Assembly: GCA_003117195.1 (NCBI GenBank)
Contig: BDSI01000109.1
Coordinates: 80,320-144,319 of the forward strand
Length of the DNA stretch: 64,000 nt
Source of the DNA: Eudorina sp. 2006-703-Eu-15
Lineage: Eukaryota > Chlorophyta > Chlorophyceae > Chlamydomonadales > Volvocaceae
Direction of reading: 5' to 3'
Shown piece by piece: positions 41,864 to 53,900 of this stretch. The notes below the pieces were generated by a model that did no database searches, had not been told where the DNA came from, and saw only the letters and a list, made by a program, of their open reading frames with translations. Positions within the stretch are counted from its first letter, which is position 1, and every line of letters begins with the position of its first letter. The position numbers and the translations under genes are program-made.

Positions 41864-44800
41864 ACCACCACCACCACCACCACCACCACCATGGGGCCCC
41901 CTCCCACTTGCCCACAGGGCGGAGGACCGCACCTGCGCCGTCTTGCCCTGATCCAGCGCCCGAGTCAGCCGCTCCACCTCCTTGGCCTGCCCCCGGGCCG
42001 CCGCCTCCAGCTGCGAGATGCGCAGCCGCATGGCGCCCAGCTGCCCCTCCAGCTGGGCCACGGACGCCTCCGAGGTGCGCAGCCGGGCCTCGGCGGAGGC
42101 CTCGCCGCCTCGAGCCTGGGGCGGGCGGGTGGGCGGGTGGGTGGGGCCGGTAAGGTGGGTCGGTAGGCAGGTTGGGGAGGTACCTCATGACGCACGCCGG
42201 CCTGAGGACCTGAGGAGCCCTGTCGCCCGCATCACCTCCGAGAAGACTCCTCCGCGTCACCCGCCTAGCCCCATCAGGCGCATCCCCGACAGCCTCCCCT
42301 TTCCTCCTCCTACTCATCCCTCCCCTCCTTCCCCCTGCCCCTCCCCTCAAGTTGGCCCCTCTCTTCCCCCTCCCCCTCCCCCCTGCCCTTCCCCCCTCCC
42401 CGGCAGCCACCTGGTCCGCTGCCTTCTCCAGGCGCTCCAGCTCCTTCTCCCTCGCCCGCACAGCCCCCTCCGCCGCAGTCAGCCGCTGCCGCAGCCCCGC
42501 CGCCTCCGCCTCCAGCCGCCGGACCGCCGCCTCCGCCTCGCCCTGCCGCAGCGCCGCCTCCGCCGCGGCGGCCTGCGCCGCCTCCAGCGCCCGCGCCTGG
42601 CGCTCCGCGTCCCTCTCCCGACTGCGCAGCTGACCCTCCGTCTGCACCAGCCGCTGCCGCAGCTGCAGCGCCAAGACACCGTGCACACACATACGGCGGG
42701 GCGGTTATGGGTGGGCTTCTTGTTTAAACACACACACACACACACACCGTCGGGCGGGTCTCTTATCTAAACACACCATGCACTGCTCTCCAGTTGCACA
42801 CGAATATACACGGGTTTCTCGCACACATCTCAATTTCACAATTTCACCGGTTTCCTTGGCATCGCGGCTTAATTTTCCATTATGTGTCTTAGAGAGCGGT
42901 AGCGGGCATGTATATGATGATCACACCCAGATTTTCGCCGTTTCCATGCCCCAGGCAGGCAACGAACCTCTCCCTGTCTCCCATCCCACCCCACCTCCGC
43001 GGCCTCGCCGTCCAGCTTCCTCGCCGTCTCCTCCGTCCGCCCCGCCACCGCGTTCGCCTCGTGCTCCGCCGCCCGCCGCGCCTCCAGCGCCCGGCTCAGC
43101 GCCGCCACCTCCCGCTCCCGCGCCCGCAGCGCCTCGCCCAGCTGCGCCGCGCGGCCGCGCCCCGCCGCCACCTCGGCCTCCAGCCGCGCCGCGGCGGCGG
43201 CCGCGTCCGCCAGGCGGCGCATGGCGTCGGCGTCCGCCGCCGCCGCCGCGTCCAGCTGCCGCGCCGCGCGCTCCAGCTCGCGGTCCTTGGCCCGCAGCTG
43301 GCCCTCCAAGTGGAGGATGCGGGTGCGCAGCCCGGCCGCCTCGGTGTCCTGCTGCCGGGCCGCCTCCTCCGTCTTGAGCGCCTGCGCGTGGCGCGTGCGT
43401 AAGTGCGTGGGTGCGTGGTTGCGTGGTACATGGGTATGGTTAGTGAAGAGACCCGCGCGACCCGGACCAAGCACCAATATACTTACATGTGTGTGATACT
43501 TACATGTGTGCGTACGGTGCGTGCGTGCGCGTGGGGTTGGGGAAAGGGGGGCCCCTTCAAAGGCCTCGCGACCTGAACCCCTTCGCGAAACCGTGTTCCC
43601 GCCTCAAGCTTTTGTCCGTGCCCCGGTCTCTCCCTCCCCACTCCTCCCAGACTCCTGCTGTCCGCGTAGGCCCCCCTCGCATCCAAACCTTACCCCACTG
43701 CCTCACCCCACGCGGCGCATTTCCCTCCCCTCCCCAACCCCCCGAGAAAAAAAACCCGCCCCCGTAAGTATTCTGAGTATGCTGGTTGTGCCCGGGTTCG
43801 TTTTCGGGTTTCTTTCTTTTTTCGATTCAAACCCCCGCCACCCGCACACCTGCGCGCTGCGTTCGAAGTCCGCGGTCTTGAGCGCCTCCAGCTGCCGGCT
43901 GAGGCGCTCCACCGCCGCGTCGCGCGCCCGCACCACGCCCTCCAGCGCCGTCACGCGGCCGCGCGCCGCCGCCAGCGCGCCGTCCAGGCGGCGCGCCGCG
44001 TCCTCCAGAGCGCCCTGCCGGTTCGCCACCTCCGCATCCGCCGCCTTGAGCCCCGTCACCAGCCGCACCAGCCGCTCCTGCTCGCGCTCCTTGACCCTGC
44101 GAGCCGGGGCGCCGGAGGTGTGGCAGGTGTGGCAGGCTCCGGGTCGGGTCGGGTGGGGGAGGGAGGATTTCCAAGAGCTAGAAATCCACGGACGCCGTCG
44201 CTGGTCGGGCGGGTCTAGGGCTTTGTTTTGGTTTTGGTTTGGTCATGTCATGTCAGGTCGGATGGGGTGGGGTGGAGTCGGGATACGTTGAATTGACGTA
44301 CGTTGGGCGAGGGTCGAATTGGGTCGGATGGTTTATTCAGATAAGCGCATACACCACCTCTTGATGGCGGTGGTTCGTTCTTCGGGTTTATTTCTTTTTT
44401 CAATTTAATCACCTCTTGATGGCGGTGCCCCTCCCCTGCCCCTCCCCTGCCCCTCCAATCCACCCTCCCCTCCGCCCTCCCCTGCCCTCCCCTCCCCCTC
44501 CCCTGCCCCCCTCTACTGCCCGCGCGCACCTGACTTGGCCTTCCAGGTTCAGCACCTTGCCGCGGCTGGTGGCCAGCTCCGCCTCCACCTTGCGACCCGA
44601 CTCCTCCGACTTGGCCAGGCGGGAGGTCAGCTGCGGCCGGGAGGGGGAGGGAGACCGATGCAGGAGTAGGGGGGTGGAGGGCAGGTGCGGCGCGGACGGT
44701 GGGGCGGACGTGGAAAGCCTGCCATGCTCATCAGAATGTAAAGCGCGATGCCTTGGCAGGTTGCGGCACGGTGACGACTTGGTAATGCAACCTCCCTCAC

Positions 44801-47265
44801 AACCCAACCTTTTCACCCCAGCCACCTCCTCAGCCCAGCCGCCTCTCCACCCCACCGCACTCCATCCCTCATCCCACCCACCCAAGCCCCCCCACCTCGT
44901 GCGCCTCCGTCCTGAGCGCCTCCACCGTCCGCGCCAGCTTGTCGCACTCCTTGTCCCGGCCCTTGAGGGCGGCCTCCAGCTGCAGCACCCGCAGCCGCAA
45001 GGACGTGAAGTCCGTCTCCAGCTTGCGGGAGCCTGGGGGGCCGGGACGGGGCGGGATGAGGGTCGGGGTGGGGTGGGATGAGGGGTGGGGTGGGGTAAAA
45101 GCGAGAAAAAGGAGCGTTGCGAGGATTCTGGCGACTCGGCGGGGTGGGGTGGGTTGAGGGGCGGGGTGAGGTGAAAAGGAGCGTTGCGAGGATTCTAGCA
45201 AGCCGGTAGGGTGAGGGGTGGGGGGATCGGTGGGCGCATAGATGGGAGAGAGCAACCCAACGGCGGCGGTCCTTGCCCTTCCCCCACCCGGTGTCCTGCC
45301 TGCGCGGCTCTGGGCGCGCCCACACGACACCCCCACCAGAGGGCCGCCCAGGTGCGCCCCAACCACCCCACCCCGCCCAGCCCAGCCCCGGAGACCTTCG
45401 CCCCCGCCCCATCGCCACCCGGGCCCCCTTCTGGTCCGCCTCTGTTCCCCCTTGTGTCATGTCATGGCATCATGTTATGTCAACCAAAACAGCGAAACCA
45501 CCGAACAAAGGCGACCACCGACAGCCCCCGCTCCTCACCCTCCTCCAGCTTGGCCTGCTTTATCCAGGCGTCCACCTCGGCGCCCTGCGTCTGCCTCAGC
45601 AGCTCCGCCAGCTTGGCCAGCTCCCGCTCCCGACCGCGCAGGGCCCCCTCCACCTGGGTCAGCCGCACCTTGGCGGACGTCAGCTCCGTCTCCAGCCGCA
45701 CCGACACCTCCTCGGCAGCCTGCGGGGGGCAGACAGGGAGGGGGCATGGAGGGGAGGGGCACGCAGGGAGGGGCCAGGGAGGGAGGGGGCAGGGAGGGAG
45801 GGGCCAGGGAGGGAGGGGGCAGGGAGGGAGGGGGCAGGGAGGGAGGGGGCAAGGAGGGAGGGGCCAGGGAGGGAGGGGGCAGGGAGGGAGGGGGCAGGGA
45901 GTACATCGCGAGTGGGGACACCGCGAGGGTGGGGCGCATGGATTGAGCGTGGGGCGGGATAAGGGCCGTTGGGTGAGACCATGGGGCGCGTCCCGCATCC
46001 CGACCTCCTGGTGGCATTGGCGCTGGCGCCCAGCCGAGCCTCTACCCTCACTACTCCGCCTGGGCCCCCCCGAACCTTTCCCGATAAATGTTCCATTTCG
46101 CATACCCCCTTTCACGTCAAACCCTCATCAAACGTCAAGAATGCTGCGGACGGCGGGTGTGCCCGGGAGGATCGTTTCCGCGTCCGGTCCGGTCATGTCA
46201 TTTGACCCCATTCCGCGTCCACCCCCGGCTACACCCCTCCCCGGCCCCGCCCCGCCCGCCCTCACCCGCGCCCGCTCCCGCTCCGCCGCGCGCGCCGCCT
46301 CCTTCTCGTCTCGCGCCCGCGCCACCTCCCGGTCCTTGGCCCGCACCACGTGCTCCAGCTGGCTGACGCGGCTGCGGCTGGTGGCCAGGTCGGCGGCCAG
46401 CACGCGGCACTCGTCCTCCTGGCGGTACACCACCTCGTAGGCGCTGGACCGAAGGGCCTGACGGGACGGGACGGGATGGGGATCGGCGTTTGACGGGACG
46501 GGAAGTTGTGGCAAGAGGCCGAGAGATTTGAGCGGAGATCGAGGTTTTGGGGGGGGGGAGAGACAGGTGTTTTGCGGCACAGGGTGTTTTTGACGGATAT
46601 AGTCAAGGACGCCAGGCGAGGGTTTGACAAAAAATACAGCGACGACCGTGGGGGAGGTGACAAGTACGGGAGGGTCCGGGCGGGTGAGGGCAGGGAGGGA
46701 TGCCCGGTGCCCTATGGGAAAGGCTGAACTCCCCCCTCCCTCCCTCCCTCCCTCCCTCCCTCCCTCCCTCCCTCCCTCCTCCCTCCCTCCCTCCCTCCCT
46801 CCCTCCCTCCCTCCCTCCCTCCCTCCCCCCCTCCCTCCCACCCACCCACCCACCCACGCACGTCTCGTGCCTCAGTACTTCCACCCAATCCCACCCACAC
46901 CACACCCTGACCCATCCGCCTGTGCCCCCGTCCCCCACCCTGTGCCAACCAAGACAGTGACCCCGCAACCAAGTCACACCAATTTGTCCCCCTCCCCCTT
47001 CTCCCCTCCCCACCGCCCCCCCTCCTCCAGCTTACATCCGACTCCAGGCGCTGCTTCTCCAGCTCCTGCCTCGCCGCCCGCACCACCGCCTCCAGCTCCC
47101 TGACCTTGCCGCGCAGCGCCGCCGCCTCGGCCTCCGCCCGGCGCGCCGCCTCCTCCGCGGCGGCGCCGCGCTCCTGTGCCACCAGCCGGGCGGCCGCCTC
47201 GCAGGCCTTGATCTGCTGCAGGTCCTCCCGCATGGAGGCCACGTCGCGCTCGCGTTGGCGGAGAC

Positions 47266-47339
<74 letters not shown>

Positions 47340-47897
47340 GGGGTTGAGAGGGGGTGGGCGTTGTGGGGGATGGGGGTTTGGGTTAGTGTAGTTAGCGTGG
47401 TTGAAGGGGGGAGCCCTTCGCGGCGACCAACGTTTTGGAGAACAGTGTCGAGGGACAGACGGCGACCTCGCGGGTGTGGTGTGGACGCTCGGTGGGCCAT
47501 GTGGGGCCACGTGGGGCCACACGAGAGGAGCACGACGTGTGTGAGTGCAAAAACAGTGAGCCGCGAGAAACGAGGAGAGAGTGTGTTTGTGTTGTGTTTG
47601 TGTGTTATTTAGGCAGGCAGAACAGGAGTGCGTGACATGCGAGGGGCCGATCGCGCCCGATAGTTTGCCCGTATGCGTATATAATATACCCAATGCCCGA
47701 CCCATATAACTATCAAAAGGCTGCGGTGTCGGAAGAACGCTGTCGATTTGGCGCGCTGTTCGGTGTTGCCGCGGCGTCGCGGAAGACTACCAGCTGGTGC
47801 GGGTCAGCTGCCTTGGCCACACAGACTCACACCACAATGCTGTGCGTGCGTGCGATCCTCTCGTTGTTACCCAAGCAAAACGCCGTATGTTTGTGAT

Positions 47898-47934
<37 letters not shown>

Positions 47935-50900
47935 GGAAACTGAGCCGCGAGGGGGAAGGGGGTGTCTCGTTTTCTCACTCTACCGGACTGCATCACTCCT
48001 TGACATCAGGTACCCACCCGCCCTCCAGCAACCGCGAATTGATGATGAAGCTGCTGATGCGACGGACCCACGGCAGCAGGAACGATTGCGGCACCTCACA
48101 GCGCCGCCTTCCCTCCCCCCCTCACCTGCTCGAGCTGCCCCACCCGGTTCCGAGCCGCCGCCGCCTCCGCCTCCAGTCGCCGCGCCGCCGCCTCCGCCTC
48201 GTAGGCCCGGTCCAGCGCGTTGGCCTGCCCGTCCTCCGCCTGGCCCACCACCACCTCCTACAGCACGTTTGGGGGCGGTGCGCGCAATAATATAACAAAA
48301 AGCCGACATACCATATGTTTGCAGTGGATCCGCGCTACACAAACAGAGGCCCCCGCCCACCTTGGCTGCCCTGAGTCTGTTTGCGGTGTTTCCCACTCAA
48401 CACCCTGAGGGCCCCCTGCCCCCCGCCCACCTTGGTTGCCCTCAGCTTCTCCACCTCCTTGTCCCGGGTGCGCAGCAGCCCCTCCAGCTGCGCCACCCGC
48501 TGCCGCAACGCCGCGCCCTCCACATCGGCGCTGTGGCTGCTGGCGGACTGCAGGCCGCTGACGGTGGCGCGCAGCGACCGGATCTGCGGAGGGTGGGGGG
48601 AGGTTTGGATTGGCGGGAGGTTGGTCGGGCGGGAGGTTGGGCGGGCGGGGGGTTGGGATTGGCGGGAGGTTGGGATTGGCGGGAGGTTGGGCGGGCGGGG
48701 GCGCAGAATGGGAAAGGTGGACCCAGACGAAAGGAGGAGAAGCCGATCGCCCCCACCGATCGGCCCCACTGATCTCCCCCACCCTCTGTCCGGGCCCCAC
48801 CTCCTCCGTCCGGGCCGCCAGCTCCAGCTCCGAAGCCCGCAGCACCTCCTTCAGCTTGGTGGTCTCGGAGCGCAGCCGCCCCAGCTGCACCGCGTGGCGG
48901 GCCTCAACCTGAGGGATGGGCACGGCGGGGGGCGGCGGGGAGGTGCCTGTGCGTGTCGAGTGCGACAAACCCTAAAAATAACCAGCCCGAAGGGGGCCTT
49001 TATTGACAAAAAGGGGGCGGGGGGCCGGTCGGCCAGGTGGGCCCCTGGAATGCGGAACAGACCCACAGCCACCGCCACAGCCTTGGCAAAGGCAGGCGGC
49101 AGCCACAGCCGCAGGCGCAGCCTCGGAAAGGACCAGGTGAGGACAGTGCCCGAGGTCGTGGGGGGAAACGTGAGGTGCGGCATTCACGTATGAAAACGAT
49201 CTTCCACGACGCTGTCCCGTCCGTCCGTCCGTCCGACCATCCCTCCCTCCCTCCTTCGGGCCCCTGCCGCCCCTGTCCTGGGCTCTATTTGTTTTCCTCT
49301 TCGCTTCTTCAACGCCCTCCCCTTGCGCCGGCCCGCACCTTGGGCAGCTGCTGTGAGGACACATCGGCCAGGTCGCGCTTCGCCCGCTCCGCGGCGGCGC
49401 GAGCCGCACTCGCCTGCCGCTTCAGCTCCCTGAGGAGGAAAGGGGCGGGGGGAAATCGAATGGCGGGATGGCAAGGGTGGGTTTTCTTACAGGCAGGCGC
49501 ATTCATATGGGGGTATACGTATGAGAGCAGTGATTCGGTCGAGGCGCGGCGAGGAAGGGTTGCCTGGTGCAGCATGGCGCCGCAGACGCGCGCCACGTCC
49601 CCCACCGCCGAAGAATACCAGGGGACTGCGGGCATGGGCACCGTGCTGCCATACCGCCCCCCAATCCCTCGACCTTTTCGCTTCAACCCCACCGCCCCGC
49701 CAGCGTCCCCCTTCCGTCAATCAGGACAGCGAAACCGCCAGCCTAGCCGGCCTCCCCCCTCCCCGCTCGCCTTATGGCCGCCTCCTGCTCCTCCGCCACC
49801 CGCCCCGACTGCTCCGTCGCCGCCAGCAGCTCCGCCACCAGCCGGTTCCGCCGCACGTACTGCTCCAAAACGCTGCTGAGGCAGCGGAACAGCGAGCCGG
49901 GCTCGGGCGCCGTGTGCGCCGCTGCCGGTGCGGCCGCCTCCGCGGCCGCCTCCGGCGCCGTGTGCGCCGCCACCGCCGCCGCCATGACAAAGGCGCTGAA
50001 CCCCGCCTCCCGCAGTTGCCTGTTCAGGCGCTCCCAGTCGGTGGACACAGGCAGGGCGCCGGGCGCCTGAACGCCACCAGTCGCAGCCGCCGTGGCCGCT
50101 GTTGTTGTCGTCATCGCGGCTGCGGCGGCTGCAGCAACCGTGACCACAGCCGAGTCCGCGGCGGCTGTACCCGTGGCGGCGGTCGGAGCAAGCCCGGTCG
50201 GTCCCCGCGGCAGCCTACCCCCGGCAGCGGCGGTGGCCTCATCAACCGAGGTGGCGTCCATGCTGATGGAGAACGCCACGCCGCCCCGGCTCATGGTGAT
50301 GCCGCCGGCGGCGGCGCTGCTGCCCCCCTCGTCACCGGCCTCACCAGCCTCGCCGCCGCCGTCATGACCCTCCAAGGCAGTATCAACCGCACCGCGGCCG
50401 CGCACCTCGGACCCGGGGTAGTCCGAGGGATGGGCGCCGGCCGTCGGCGCGGACGGCGCCGGACGGGGCCGGGGGTCAGCTGCGCCGGCCGCCCCGGCGG
50501 CGGCGGCGGCGCCGCCGCATCGGAGCGCCTCCGTGGGGGAGCCGCACAGCACCTCATCGTTGCCTGGGGAGGCGGCCACGGAGCCGGAGGCGGCGGCGCC
50601 GCGCCGCTCGCCGAGCTCCCCCCCGGATTGGATCCCGGCCGGCCTGTCACCGGACCTGACACCGGAGCGCACCCCGGCCTCCCCGTCGGACCTGCCGCCG
50701 GAGCGAACATCGGCCGGGCCGGTGCCGGGCTGCAGCCAGACGTCCACGCTGGTCTGCTGGCGGAGGGGCTGCTCGAGCAGCGGTGTCGGCACGGACGGCA
50801 CGCCCCCTTTCTCCTCCACATCCTCCTCCTCCTCCTCCTCCTCAAGTGCCTTTAATACCGGGGCCGGGACTGGGACAGGAGCCTCGGCCGGAGGGCCCGG

Positions 50901-53900
50901 CGGGGGCGGCGGCGGCAGCAGCCGCAGGGACCGCTGTGATCCCAGGCCCCGCGGCCGCTCCTGCCGCTGCTGCCGCGCAGGGCCCTCTCCTGCCTCCTGC
51001 TGCTCTTGCTGGTGCCGCGACGGCTCCAGGGCGGTGCTGCTCACCGGGGCGCCGGGCTCCTGGAGCTCCAGGGGGGCCCCTTCCTGGAGACCTGAGGCCC
51101 CTGCCCAAGCTCCATCGTCCGCGGCCCCTGTTGCGGCGCTCGGGCTGCCCCGGGTCGCCGCCGGGCTGTCACCGCCGGCGCTGCCCGTCCCGCGCCGCGC
51201 CGCGCCATCGCCACCGGGTTCGACCTGAGGAACGTCTGAAGACGTGGCGACCGGCGCCGCCGCAGGCTCTGTGACTAGCCAGCTCGGAAGGACCTGCTCC
51301 TCTGCTTTAGGCGGCCCAGTGGGCGGATCCCCGGCGGCCTGCGGGTCTCCGCGGCCGGGTGAACCCCAGAGCCGCCGACCACGACTGCCGCCGCCGCTGC
51401 CCGTCGGCGGGCTGGTCGGACGTGCGCTGCCGGTACCGCTGCCAGCAGATGCGCCGTCGGCGCCGGGTCGGGGTCGCAGCCATTGAGAGCGGCCGCCCCC
51501 ACCGCCGCCGCCGTGGTCGGGACTGCTCGGCAGCTCGGTCAGCGCTGCGGGGCCGCCGCTGAGGTCCCAAGGCGCGGCGGCGGCGTGCCCTGCCGGTGGG
51601 ATGCCGTACGGCGGCGACGGCGGCAGCGACGACTGCGGCGCCTGGGCGTGCAGGTGGAGCGGCTCCTCCCTCTGCGAGGGACTGCCCCACCGCCGCCGCT
51701 GTCGCTGATGAGCCACGGCGGCGGCGGGGCCGGGGTCGGCAGCGTCCTGCCGCACCGCTTCCTCCTCAGCTGCCCATTCCTCCCCCTGCCATACCGCCGC
51801 GGCCGCCGCCTCCTGCCCGCCGGGTTGCGACTGCGACTGTGGCGACGGCGACAGCTGCTGCTGCGGCGGCTGGCCCCAGGACCGCCGGACTGCGTTGAAG
51901 AAGTCCTGTGGTGGCGATGACGCCTGGTGCGATGAGGCCTGCCGCGGCGAGAGCCGGTGTGGGCCCTGGAGCCAGCCGGACGACCCGGGGCTGGGGCCCT
52001 GCAGGTCTGCCCTTGGGCTCCTGGCTGGGCGCTGCTCCGGCTGCTCTTGGTGGTGGTGGTGGTACTGGCCCTGATGGTGGAACTGCTGCTCCTGGTGGTG
52101 AAACTGCTGTTGTGGAGGGTACTGCTGCTCCTGGTGCCTGTACTGTTGCTGTGAGTACTGCTGGCGGTGCTGTCCATGCTGTTGTTGTGCGTACTGCTCT
52201 TCAGGGTACTGCGGCGACACCATGTCATGCAGCTGCTGGCGCGGAAGCCCTCCTCCCCATGGCGAGTGCCGGACGTCGCCGCCCCGCGGGTCGCCGCGCG
52301 GCGAGCTCCGCTGCAGCGGCCAGGCGGGCCCCGGGGAGCCCCCGGTGCGACCCACATCGTCGCCACACCGCGCGACAGCCGGCAGGACGGGACTGTCGCT
52401 GCGCGGCGGCGGTGGCATCGCGACCATCGCCTCCGCCGCCGGCGGCGGCGGCGGCGCAGCCGCCAATAACTCCGTGGCCCACCCGCTGCCGTCAAGGTCC
52501 GGCCCGCTGGCCGCCCCGCCGCCGGCTGCGGCCTCGGCCTCCACCGCCGCCGCCGTCGCGCCGCCCTCGTCCTCCGCCTCCACCTCCGCCACCGTCGCGC
52601 CGCCCTCGTCCTCCGCGCTGCTCTCCCAAGCTGCTGCGCTGCTCTCCCGAGTCGTCGGTGGCCCTCCGCCCGGCTGCCCGCCAGCCACGAACGTCGGATG
52701 TCGGCGGTCAGGACCCGGCTCCGGAACTGCGGGCGCCCCCACCGCCGCCGGTAGCCAATCATACGCACCCGCGGCCGCGTCCAACGGAAGCGGGCCCGCA
52801 TCACCAACAGGTATCCCAGCTCCGAAACCGACGTAACTATCGTAGCCGAAGCCGTTGCCGTCCTCGGACGGTCCCCGCGGCGCTGGGCCGTCAGCGGTGC
52901 CGGCGCCAACCCATCCGCCGCCGCCGCTATCTGCGTCGGCCGCCCCCGCTATTTCGTAGATGTTAGGCTGCGGCGCGTGGCGATGGTGGTGAAGGCTGTC
53001 CGGCCCTATGGTTGTCTCTGCGCCGCCGCCGCCATCCCCCTCCCCAACCAGCTGCCACGCCCGACGGCGCGTGGGGCTGCGACCCGCGCCGTGGGGCCGC
53101 CACGCCGCAGCCGTTTGCGACGCCGCCAGCCCCTCACCTAGCTCCCCGCCGCCCCACCGCTCTGTGACCATGTAAGAATCCGGCCACTGCTGCTGATGCT
53201 GCCCGTGCTGGTGGAGAGGAAGCTGGCGATGGGAGTGCTGCCCCTGGTAGTTGTGATTGTGCAGCGGTACGTCCGGCTCAGCGCTCACGAACTCACCCGA
53301 CTCCGTCCCAGCTCGCATCGGCGGCGGCCCCTCTTCCGGATGGGTGAGCACCCGCAGCGTTGCCGCGGCCCGCGGCACAGCAGCAGCCGGGCCCGCGGGC
53401 AGGCTCTCGTCGCCCTGCGCCGCCGCCGGGGGGCCCGCTGCCGCTACCGCGGCGGCTGTCTGCCAGTCCTCCAGCGAAACGCTTGTAGTGGCGTCTACCC
53501 CACCACCGCCACCAACGCCGAACGCGCCCCCGTCAGCGGCGGTAGCCCCGCGGCCGTCATCCACGAAGCCGCCGCCCAGCCCCGCCGGCTGCAGCACGGC
53601 CGCCGCCGCCACCACGGGCGCCCCTGGCCCGTCCGCTCGCCCGCCACCGCCGCCACCGTCAAACGATGACGTGGACACTTCGCTGGAGTCCGGCTGCAGC
53701 GCGCGGCGGCTGTACCCCGCGGCCAGCTCCGTGAAGACGGCATCAGGGGCAGTGCCATCTGGGTCACCGCCACCCGGCTCCGAAACGCGCGCCGCAGCCG
53801 CCTCATAGGATGCTGCTGCTGCTGCCGCAGTTGCGGCAGCGACAGCAGTAACAGCAGCAGATGCAGGGTATGATGCAGAGGGCTGACCGGATATGAGCGC

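Larger units (their letters stand above)
37136..49429 (-). other. Array of ~21 coiled-coil exon cassettes in CEP70
   Basis: Exons in transcript order: 49339-49429, 48801-48908, 48431-48583, 48126-48257, 47036-47266, 46266-46457, 45539-45719, 44896-45032, 44530-44630, 43850-44096, 42995-43381, 42411-42662, 41933-42115, 41114-41290, 40372-40551, 39855-39935, 39208-39375, 38793-38966, 38014-38334, 37569-37670, 37136-37273. All are GT-AG on this strand and most start and end in phase 0. Nearly all code Ala/Arg/Glu/Leu heptad sequence. A motif of roughly 24 residues recurs about once per exon, for example RVAQLEGLLRTRDKEVEKL, RLTQVEGALRGRERELAKL, RVLQLEAALKGRDKECDKL and RILHLEGQLRAKDRELERA. Animal CEP70 has only a short coiled coil at this place. 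Confidence 0.8.

Noticed and set aside
41515..42153. Poly-His, poly-Thr and poly-Gly/Val ORFs
   Set aside because: They come from the CAC/CGC triplet tract in a CEP70 intron and end at exon boundaries of the real gene.
49772..52909. Long Arg/Pro-rich ORFs on both strands across the giant CEP70 exon
   Set aside because: They are shadow frames of very GC-rich coding sequence. Only one frame joins to the flanking exons and contains the CEP70 homology.
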